Positions 23,468 through 30,071 of a stretch of DNA of 64,000 nucleotides are shown here, piece by piece (positions within the stretch are counted from its first letter, which is position 1; every line of letters starts with the position of its first letter). The notes under the pieces are model-generated. The model searched no databases. It was not told where the DNA came from and saw only the letters and a program-made list of their open reading frames with translations. Position numbers and translations under genes: made by a program. This DNA is from Fen-178 sp963722575 (GTDB lineage: Bacteria > Acidobacteriota > Terriglobia > Bryobacterales > Bryobacteraceae). The DNA is taken from the NCBI GenBank assembly GCA_963722575.1, contig CAVRNR010000020.1, positions 124,001-188,000 of the forward strand. Direction: 5' to 3'.

Positions 23468-24250
23468 ATGGTGGAAAACGTCCCCGAGCAGTATCTTGTC
23501 AACTTGAACCTGACGGGCCACACGGCCGTGGTCACCGGAGGATCGAGAGGCATCGGGCGCGCCACCTGCCTGGCGCTGGCGGCCCACGGCGCGGCGGTCG
23601 GCGTGCATTACTCCGCCAGCCAGGCGCAGGCCGCCGAGGTGGTGGAAGAGATCCGCCGCGGCGGCGGCCGGGCAGTCGCCATTGGGGGCGACCTCCGCGA
23701 AGCCGATGCTCCCGGGCGCATCGTCGCGGAAGCGGCCGCGGCCCTCGGCCCCATCGACATCCTGGTCAACAACGCGGGCCAGATGACGGATCTGGCGGTC
23801 GAAATCATGCCGGATGAAGTTTGGGAGGCCGCGCTGTCGCTGCACCTGACCGCCACGTTTCGCTGCTCCAGGGCGGTGATCCCGATGATGAAAACGCGCC
23901 GCTGGGGACGCATCGTGAACGTTTCCACGCAGGCGCTGTACACCGGATCGAAGAATCACGCGCACTATGCGGCTGCCAAGGCGGGGCTGCTCGGCTTTTC
24001 ATTTTCGCTGGCCAAAGAGGTTGGCGAATACGGCATCACGGTGAACCTGGTGGCGCCCGGGCGCATCCGGACCGCGCTGCTGCTGGAGCGTTCCGCCGGC
24101 CGCGAAGCGGAGTGGATGGGGCAGACGCCTTTGCGGCGCTTCGGCGAGCCCGGAGAGATCGCCGGCGCCATTGTCTTCCTGGCATCCCCCGCGGCGGGCT
24201 ATATCACCGGCGCGACGCTGCATGTGAACGGCGGCCTGGTAATGGATTGA
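23468..24250 (+). CDS. SDR-family (FabG-like) oxidoreductase
   Basis: This 260-residue short-chain dehydrogenase/reductase uses NAD(P)H to interconvert alcohols and ketones. The nucleotide-binding TGGSRGIG (residues 23-30), the NNAG motif (101-104) and the catalytic Ser153, Tyr167 and Lys171 (HYAAAK) are all present. The C-terminus GYITGATLHVNGGLVMD is typical of FabG-type members. The substrate is not readable. The preceding hairpin isolates it from the M48 gene, so it probably has its own promoter. Confidence 0.92.
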   Translation: MVENVPEQYLVNLNLTGHTAVVTGGSRGIGRATCLALAAHGAAVGVHYSASQAQAAEVVEEIRRGGGRAVAIGGDLREADAPGRIVAEAAAALGPIDILVNNAGQMTDLAVEIMPDEVWEAALSLHLTATFRCSRAVIPMMKTRRWGRIVNVSTQALYTGSKNHAHYAAAKAGLLGFSFSLAKEVGEYGITVNLVAPGRIRTALLLERSAGREAEWMGQTPLRRFGEPGEIAGAIVFLASPAAGYITGATLHVNGGLVMD

Positions 24251-24255
24251 GGTCT

Positions 24256-24279
24256 GGGCAAGCTAAAGCATGTCCCACC
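24256..24279. repeat. Dispersed repeat, half copy
   Basis: GGGCAAGCTAAAGCATGTCC plus CACC is one arm of the hairpin repeat seen in full at 14805-14868 and 54603-54675, with one substitution. The second arm is missing here. Confidence 0.65.
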
Positions 24280-24294
24280 CGGCTATATTGAATT

Positions 24295-24639
24295 GTGGGC
24301 CAAACGTGGCGGCGCACGCTGGCGGTCGGGATCGCCTTCGTGGTGGCGATCGCGGGCACCTTCGTCTTCGCTTACAGGGCCGGCCGGCAGGCGCGGCACA
24401 TGCGCAGGGAAAATGAGCCTATCCGCGAGTGGATGTCGGTCCCATTTATCGCCCATGCCCACCACCTCCCCGCCGACGTGCTGTTTCAAGCCATCGGGGT
24501 TCAACCGCGGGAGCCGCGTGACCGGCGATCCGTCCGCCGCATCGCTCACGACTTGCACCGCCCCGTTCCCGAACTGATCGCCCAACTGCAGCGCGCCATC
24601 GATGCCGCCGCGCAGCCACCCGGCGGCCACCCGCGATGA
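24295..24639 (+). CDS. Small membrane-anchored protein of unknown function
   Basis: The 114-residue protein has one N-terminal transmembrane segment (about residues 8-27, LAVGIAFVVAIAGTFVFAY) and a soluble tail rich in Arg and His (HAHHLPADVLFQAIGV...). The tail contains helical segments such as PVPELIAQLQRAIDAA. I know no family. The GTG start at 24295 is the only reasonable one. Its stop overlaps the DedA gene start by 4 bases (ATGA), so the two proteins are made together and may act together at the membrane. Confidence 0.7.
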   Translation: MGQTWRRTLAVGIAFVVAIAGTFVFAYRAGRQARHMRRENEPIREWMSVPFIAHAHHLPADVLFQAIGVQPREPRDRRSVRRIAHDLHRPVPELIAQLQRAIDAAAQPPGGHPR

Positions 24640-25238
24640 ACGATCAGCTCCTCGCGGCCGTTTCACAGTACGGCGCGCCGGCCCTCTTCGGAATCGTCGC
24701 CATTGCCGCCATCGGAGTGCCACTGCCCATCACGCTGCTTCTGATTGTCGCGGGTTCGTTGATTTCGCAAGGCGCCATGAACCTCTGGTGGGCTATCGGC
24801 CTGGCCGGCGCCGGTTCCATCCTCGGCGATCAGGCCGGCTACGCCATCGGCCGGTGGGGAGGGCCGGCTGTGGTGGCCAAGATCGGCGGCCTGTTCGGAA
24901 AGCGCGCCAGCCTGCGAGCCACGGAAGCCAAAGCTAGAGCCTGGGGCGGCCCCGGCATCTATATCACCCGCTGGCTGCTCAGTCCGCTGGGACCTTGGGT
25001 CAATCTGGCCAGCGGCACGGCCGGCTACCCGTGGCATCGATTCCTCTTCTGGGATACTCTTGGTGAGCTCACCGGAGCGGCCGTTTATATCTCTTTGGGG
25101 CGCTTCTTCAGCGATCGCGTGATGGCCCTATACGCCGTTCTGGGCGACCTGACTTGGGCGATTGGCGCACTGCTGGCGGCCATCATTCTCGGATGGCAAC
25201 TGGTGGTGCGTCTGCGCCAGCCAGACACGGGATGCTAG
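24636..25238 (+). CDS. DedA-family membrane protein
   Basis: This 200-residue protein has four to five transmembrane segments and DedA family marks: the GVPLPIT motif, the GDQAGYAIGRWGG block (GDxxGYxxGR), an amphipathic FGKRASLRATEAKARAWGG segment, and the ITRWLLSPLGPWVNLASGTAGYPWHRF block. DedA proteins act in membrane homeostasis and lipid carrier (undecaprenyl-phosphate or phospholipid) flipping. It is translationally coupled to the small membrane protein before it. A group II intron remnant begins about 35 bases after the stop. Confidence 0.88.
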   Translation: MNDQLLAAVSQYGAPALFGIVAIAAIGVPLPITLLLIVAGSLISQGAMNLWWAIGLAGAGSILGDQAGYAIGRWGGPAVVAKIGGLFGKRASLRATEAKARAWGGPGIYITRWLLSPLGPWVNLASGTAGYPWHRFLFWDTLGELTGAAVYISLGRFFSDRVMALYAVLGDLTWAIGALLAAIILGWQLVVRLRQPDTGC

Positions 25239-25272
25239 ACTCCTGGGCATGGTGCGTCCTGAAAGACGCGTT

Positions 25273-25598
25273 GTCCTAAGGCGACGAAGAAACTTCGAGA
25301 GCGCGTGCGAGAGTTGACCGGCAAGAGGCAAAGCGGGAAGGACGGGAAGCGGAGCACCGCGGAACTGACGCCCGTGCTTCGTGGCTGGGGGAACTACTTC
25401 CGGACGGGGAATGCCGGCCGGGAGTTCGACAAGATGGACTACTTCGTGATCCAGAGCTTGCGTCGCTGGCAATACCGGCGGGGTGGGCAAAGGCCCACGA
25501 CCCAAGTTCGCCTGGGATCAGCTTTACGGGATGGGTTTGCATCGCTTGATGAGCACCGTGAGATACCCGACGCAAGCCACACCCAGAAGATCATCGTT
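25273..25598 (+). pseudogene. Group II intron maturase, C-terminal remnant with frameshift
   Basis: Translation gives the maturase/X-domain end of a group II intron reverse transcriptase: KKLRERVRELTGK, LTPVLRGWGNYFRTGNA and DKMDYFVIQSLRRWQYRR. Near 25480-25500 the homology shifts to the +1 frame, continuing as PKFAWDQLYGMGLHRL and MSTVRYP. The whole catalytic reverse transcriptase part (YADD box) is absent, so the element is 5'-truncated and dead. Confidence 0.85.
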
Positions 25599-25631
25599 AA
25601 GCCGTGTGCCGGAAAACGGCATGCACGGTTT
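25599..25631 (+). ncRNA. Group II intron domain V
   Basis: The sequence folds as the domain V hairpin: a lower stem AAGCCGTG/CACGGTTT containing the catalytic AGC, a two-base TG bulge on the 3' side, an upper stem TGCCG/CGGCA and an A-rich GAAAA loop. This immediately follows the maturase end, as in intact introns. The loop is one base longer than the usual GNRA tetraloop. Confidence 0.8.
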
Positions 25632-25688
25632 GAAAGGGGAAACTAGAAACGGACCAGCTTCAGCCGGTACCGCGCTAAAATTCTACCA

Positions 25689-26246
25689 ATGAGCAAAAAA
25701 GTCCTCATTGTCACGGGTGATGGCGGCGACAGCTACGAAGCGCTGTACGCTCACCACCGGTTTCTGGAGGCGCATTGGGAGCCGGTATTGGCGGCGCCAT
25801 CGCGGCGGCGGTTGCACATGGTGTTCCACGACACCGAGCCGGGATGGGAGACCTACGTCGAGCGCGTGGGCCATTGCGTCGAGGCGGATGTGGCCATTAC
25901 GGCGGTGGCGGCCAAGGAGTTCGCGGCCATCGTCATCCTGGGCGGCCGGGCGCCGGAGTACCTGCGCAACAACGCCAGCCTGCTTTCGCTGGTGCGTGAA
26001 TTCGCGGCCCAGGACAAGTTGATCTGCGCCATCGGCCACGGCATCCAGGTGCTGACGGCGGCGGGCATGACCAAAGGCCGCACCGTCACCTGCCACGACC
26101 ACGTGCGCATCGAAGTCGAGCGCGCCGGCGGCATCTACAGTTCCAAGCCCGCCGTGCGCGACGGCAAACTGGTGACCGCGCAGACCTGGAAAGCCCACCC
26201 CGAGTTCTACCGGGAAGTCTTCGCCTGCCTCGATGCGCCGGCTTGA
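25689..26246 (+). CDS. DJ-1/PfpI-family protein lacking the usual nucleophile Cys
   Basis: The 185-residue protein has the DJ-1/PfpI flavodoxin-like fold: an N-terminal KVLIVTGDGGDSYEALY, a central ILGGRAPEYLRN, and the nucleophile elbow. The elbow reads LICAIGHGIQVL, where most relatives have ICHG, so the reactive Cys is replaced by Gly; a Cys sits two residues earlier. Members act as glyoxalases, proteases or chaperones, or are merely regulatory. The ATG follows the intron remnant by about 40 bases, and the gene converges on the PBP gene with a 4-base gap. Confidence 0.85.
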   Translation: MSKKVLIVTGDGGDSYEALYAHHRFLEAHWEPVLAAPSRRRLHMVFHDTEPGWETYVERVGHCVEADVAITAVAAKEFAAIVILGGRAPEYLRNNASLLSLVREFAAQDKLICAIGHGIQVLTAAGMTKGRTVTCHDHVRIEVERAGGIYSSKPAVRDGKLVTAQTWKAHPEFYREVFACLDAPA

Positions 26247-26250
26247 GGCC

Positions 26251-27420
26251 CTATCTCGCGCAGCAGATTTGCGCGGAGACCAGCGCCGCCGACGTGATCG
26301 GCTGCGACGCCGCAAAGTAGTTCTGCTCGCTCAGACGCCGGTACATGTCGCCGGCGATGCCGGCAGCCAGCGGACCAATGGCCGGCCGCCCTCCGGTTAA
26401 CAAAACCACCACCACCAGCTTGCGCGGTCCGACGTCGTTGAAGGAACCGAACCAGCCCAGGTGAGTTTGGTTCTCGCTGCATGTGCCCGTCTTGCCGGCA
26501 ATTGGCCCGTCCTCCCGGGCGCGGTGCGCCGTGCCAAACTGCACTGCCCCGCGCATCCCGGGCTTGATCACCGGGATTAGGCTTCCGATTTCCAGCCTTC
26601 GCTTCACCAGCGGCACGAAGTTTCTGGCCTCGAGCTGGTCGTGCGGATACTGCAGGTAGTAAAGCGTGCCGCCGTTGGCGATGGCGCTCATCAGCGCCGC
26701 CAGTTCGAGCGGAGTCTGCGAGATCTCCTCGCCGAAGCTGCACAGCATGCCGACTCCGCCATTCCGCGGCGGCGCGGAAGGAAACGATCCCGTTTGTTCG
26801 CCCGCGACATTCAACCCGGCCCTCTCTCCATACCCGAACATGTGGGCGTATTGGCTGACCTTTTCGAAACCCAGCTTCGCTCCCAGCGTGGCGAAATAGT
26901 AGTTGTTCGAGTGGGCTAACGCGTAAGTCAGGTCCATGCGCAGCCCGCCCAGGTGAAACCGGTTGGCCGGCCGGATGGCTTTTTCGCTCAGTCCCGCCAG
27001 CGCCACGGCGACCTTGATGGTGGAACACGGCTGGAAACCCGTGCCCAGCGCCACCCTCTGATTCACCATCGTGAGAATGCGCCCCGTGTTGGCATCGACC
27101 GCCACCACGGTACCGTTGTAAGGCCCCAGAGCTTCAACCGCCGCCCGGCGAATGACGAGGTCTTCACCGTCCACCATGTCCCCCACCGCGGAATCGGCGT
27201 AGGTCGGCTCGGTCCAGGGGCCGCCCCGGATGACGACTGGCGCAGCGACCGGGGTCCGCGCCGGACGCGCCGATTGCGTCGCAACCCTGACGATGGGCGC
27301 CGCGCGGCGGGTGGCCACCGCAGCCGTGTGGCGGCGTTTACGTGGATGCTTGACGGTGGCGTTGGCGCCCGGCCCCGCCAGCAGACCGAATCCCAGCGCA
27401 ACGAGGAATAGTCTCTTCAT
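26251..27420 (-). CDS. Penicillin-binding transpeptidase-domain protein
   Basis: Start set at the ATG at 27420, giving 389 residues with a signal peptide (MKRLFLVALGFGLLAGPGANA). The three transpeptidase motifs are present: SxxK as Ser133-Lys136 (CSTIK), SxN as Ser171-Asn173 (SNN) and KTG at 310-312. An Arg/Pro/Ala-rich linker (25-65) lies between signal and domain. No transglycosylase or PBP dimer domain is seen, so this is a minimal class B-like transpeptidase that cross-links peptidoglycan or acts as a beta-lactam-binding sensor. It is divergent from the uracil-DNA glycosylase gene. Confidence 0.88.
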   Translation of the reverse strand: MKRLFLVALGFGLLAGPGANATVKHPRKRRHTAAVATRRAAPIVRVATQSARPARTPVAAPVVIRGGPWTEPTYADSAVGDMVDGEDLVIRRAAVEALGPYNGTVVAVDANTGRILTMVNQRVALGTGFQPCSTIKVAVALAGLSEKAIRPANRFHLGGLRMDLTYALAHSNNYYFATLGAKLGFEKVSQYAHMFGYGERAGLNVAGEQTGSFPSAPPRNGGVGMLCSFGEEISQTPLELAALMSAIANGGTLYYLQYPHDQLEARNFVPLVKRRLEIGSLIPVIKPGMRGAVQFGTAHRAREDGPIAGKTGTCSENQTHLGWFGSFNDVGPRKLVVVVLLTGGRPAIGPLAAGIAGDMYRRLSEQNYFAASQPITSAALVSAQICCAR

Positions 27421-27517
27421 AACGACGCGCGGTTCGCCGCGGCAGTGATTTACGCCAGAGCGGATACAGAACAGCCGGCCGGAGCAGCCGAATAACATCT
27501 TACCATTAAATAGACCC

Positions 27518-28228
27518 GTGCTCGAAATCCTGCGGACCCTGCAAAACGAAGTTGCAAGCTGCCGCCGTTGTCCCCGCTTGCGGGAGCACTGCGCGCGTAT
27601 CGCCGCCGTAAAGCGCCGCGCCTTTCGCGACTGGGAGTACTGGGGAAAACCCGTGCCCTCGTTCGGCGACCCGCAAGCCCGCATCCTGATTCTGGGCCTC
27701 GCGCCCGGCGCGCACGGCTCCAACCGCACCGGCCGCATGTTCACCGGCGATCGCTCCGGCGACTGGCTCTACCGCGCCCTCTACCAGACCGGCTTCGCCT
27801 CGCAGCCGGCCAGCGTCTCGCGCCACGACGGCCTGACGCTCCGCGATGTTTATGTCACCGCCGCCGCCCGTTGCGCGCCTCCCGGCAACAAGCCCTCCCC
27901 GGAGGAGCTTCGCAATTGCCGCCCCTACCTGGAACGCGAACTGGACCTGCTGACGAACGTGAAAGTGGTGGTGGCCCTGGGCAAGATCGCGTTCGATGCC
28001 TACCTGGATGTGCTGAAGTCGCGCGGCGCAATCCGCAGCCGCGCCCCCTTCGTCTTTGGCCACAACCGCCAGTTCACCACCGCGCCCGGGCACCCGTTGC
28101 TGATCGCCTGCTATCACCCCAGCCAGCAGAACACCTCCACCGGCAAGCTGACGGAGAAGATGCTGCTCGCCGTATTCCGCCGCGCCCGCAAGCTGCTACA
28201 GGGGCCAACCACCCGCACTCATTCGTAG
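27518..28228 (+). CDS. Family 5 uracil-DNA glycosylase (UDGb type)
   Basis: This 236-residue repair enzyme removes uracil and other deaminated bases from DNA. Family 5 motifs are present: GLAPGAHGSNRTGRMFTGD (about residues 65-83) and the C-terminal CYHPSQQNTSTGKL. Four cysteines for an iron-sulfur cluster are in CRRCP near the N-terminus and RCAPPGNKPSPEELRNC in the middle. The GTG start at 27518 fits the family N-terminus. Its end overlaps the convergent glycoside hydrolase gene by 10 bases. Confidence 0.93.
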   Translation: MLEILRTLQNEVASCRRCPRLREHCARIAAVKRRAFRDWEYWGKPVPSFGDPQARILILGLAPGAHGSNRTGRMFTGDRSGDWLYRALYQTGFASQPASVSRHDGLTLRDVYVTAAARCAPPGNKPSPEELRNCRPYLERELDLLTNVKVVVALGKIAFDAYLDVLKSRGAIRSRAPFVFGHNRQFTTAPGHPLLIACYHPSQQNTSTGKLTEKMLLAVFRRARKLLQGPTTRTHS

Positions 28229-29844
28229 CGGTACAGCGTGACGCGCTGGATGCCCAAGTTCCGCAGCGACAGACACTGCCCCTGCTCGGTTTCGTCGCCG
28301 GCGAGCTGCCGGCCGGGCACCCAGCGGCCGTTTACGAAACTGCCTTCTTCCACGGTGCCGAGCCCGGCCAGCGCGGGCCCCGGTCCGTTCGGCGAAAACC
28401 GGATCGTCATACCGCTGCCGGCCACGTAGTATTCGTCAGGCCCCACCGCAATGAAAACCGCCGCCGCGGAAGGCACTGTCGCCTGTGCTGGCGGCGCCCC
28501 AGGCATGGCGCGGGGCCTCATAACCGCGGCCTCCAGCGTATAATCCCCCACCTGAATCTTCTGAGACTGGTTGTTCTGCCCCAGCAAGACGGCGGAGATC
28601 GTGCCTGTGCCCTGGTGCGCCGAAATCAGGGGCGCCAATTGCGCAATGAGGTCGTAGCCGGCCGTCAGGTCGGTGTCGGGCGCTCTGGACCCATCGATCC
28701 CGAAGGGCGAGAAGCCCATGGCGTTGTGGCGCCCGAAGGCGTAGAGCGCCCTGGTGGCGCCTTCCCGCCCCCCGTTCGACTCGGGGATGAACAGCGGGTT
28801 CCCCGATCGGGCGTACGATGCCGTCGTCGATACAAAAAAGTCGTCGTTGCCGTAAATGTCGGGCGAGAGTATATCGATTTCCGGCCCCCCGGCCCTCCAC
28901 ACGTCCATCAACTGAGAGAGTGGCCCGCCGCTGTGCGCTCTTTCGGGCGGACCTACTCGCGCGAATCCCATCACCGCCGCGTTCACGTACATCGGCAGCG
29001 GGTATTCGGCTTTGCCCGCCTCCACCACCCGCCCGATGTAGCGCGAATAGTTCCAGGCCATGAAGGCTTCATCCGTCGCGACGCCCTTCCCAAACACCTC
29101 TTCCCAGGTGCCTGAGGTCTTGAAGCCGGCCGTCTCCCACACCTGGCGAAACTCGGAGATCAGCCCGTCCTTGTGCTTCTGAAGGTAGTCCATCAGTTCC
29201 TTCGGCACCGGCCCCGCGAATGCCTTGTTGGCCGCGGGCGAACGGTCGCGCGAGTCCCCTTCCACATTCACTTCGTTCTCCACCTGGATCATGAGAACCG
29301 TCCGCTGCTGGCCGTCCACTTCCTTGACGTGCCGCAGCAGTGCCGCAAAGGCGCGTGCATCGGCGTCCCGGTTCGCATCGCTGAGCGTGGAAAGCAGTTC
29401 GATGGTCTTGCCATCCCGCACCTGGATGCGCGGAAAGCGCTTGAAGTCCTTCTTCACCCAGTCGGGCGCGTAGCTCGACGTGGCGTTCTTCCAACTTCCG
29501 AACCATAGAAGCACCAGACGCAGGTTGTGGCTCCGCGCATCCCGGACCACGCCATCCAGCACGCTGAAGTCGAACTTGCCTTCCGACGGCTCGATCTGGT
29601 TCCAGGAAACGCCCGCCAGGACGGTGTTAAGCTTGGCCTCGGCGAGTCTGGGCCACACCGGCTTCATGTACTCGAGACTGGTGGCGCTGCTGTTGTGCAG
29701 TTCCCCCGCCAGCACCAGAAAGGGCTTCCCGTCAACGATCAGTTGGGTGGCAGTCCCCTGCTTCTGCAGGTGAGGGATATCCGCGGCGGAGGCGACGGCG
29801 AGAGAGAACGCGAGAGTAGAGCAGAACACGGTTACCAGTTTCAT
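28219..29844 (-). CDS. Secreted DUF5597-like glycoside hydrolase, second paralog
   Basis: This 541-residue protein has a signal peptide (MKLVTVFCSTLAFSLAVASA). The catalytic barrel shows the GH-A acid/base Glu191 in MIQVENEVN and a candidate nucleophile Glu in PLFIPESNGG. It aligns throughout with the 13123-14754 protein (shared LWFGSWK/LWFGTWK, PDWV..DFKRFP, AANKAFAGPVP, EIDILSPDIYGN), so the two are paralogs that have diverged. Family relatives are beta-galactosidase-like enzymes. It converges on the glycosylase gene. Confidence 0.84.
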   Translation of the reverse strand: MKLVTVFCSTLAFSLAVASAADIPHLQKQGTATQLIVDGKPFLVLAGELHNSSATSLEYMKPVWPRLAEAKLNTVLAGVSWNQIEPSEGKFDFSVLDGVVRDARSHNLRLVLLWFGSWKNATSSYAPDWVKKDFKRFPRIQVRDGKTIELLSTLSDANRDADARAFAALLRHVKEVDGQQRTVLMIQVENEVNVEGDSRDRSPAANKAFAGPVPKELMDYLQKHKDGLISEFRQVWETAGFKTSGTWEEVFGKGVATDEAFMAWNYSRYIGRVVEAGKAEYPLPMYVNAAVMGFARVGPPERAHSGGPLSQLMDVWRAGGPEIDILSPDIYGNDDFFVSTTASYARSGNPLFIPESNGGREGATRALYAFGRHNAMGFSPFGIDGSRAPDTDLTAGYDLIAQLAPLISAHQGTGTISAVLLGQNNQSQKIQVGDYTLEAAVMRPRAMPGAPPAQATVPSAAAVFIAVGPDEYYVAGSGMTIRFSPNGPGPALAGLGTVEEGSFVNGRWVPGRQLAGDETEQGQCLSLRNLGIQRVTLYRYE

Positions 29845-29969
29845 GACGATCTCCCGTGCCGGGATCAGTTCCCGGACCGGTATCGATTATACATCCAGCC
29901 ATCGGAAACCGCCGCCGGCATTTCCGCAAAGCGACCCTGGCTCGTATCCCGAGTTGGATCGGAACTGCT

Positions 29970-29995
29970 GTAGGGGCCGGGCACGCCCGGTCCCC
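29970..29995. repeat. Intact palindromic repeat of the type split by the insertion sequence
   Basis: GTAGGGGCCGGGCACGCCCG plus GTCCCC forms a near-perfect palindrome. The sequence CTGTAGGGGCCGGGCA is shared with the left flank of the insertion sequence at 7123. It lies downstream of the TIGR03437 protein gene (minus strand) and upstream of the glycoside hydrolase gene. Confidence 0.7.
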
Positions 29996-30071
29996 GTGGT
30001 GATACCCGAGGGCACGATTGCGATCGCAGACGACGCACGCCCGCTGCCAGGCGCGGCTCAGTGTCGTGCTA

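Noticed and set aside
27568..29115. 515-codon plus-strand open frame
   Set aside because: It shadows the uracil-DNA glycosylase gene in another phase and then lies antisense to a glycoside hydrolase gene; no domain is recognisable.
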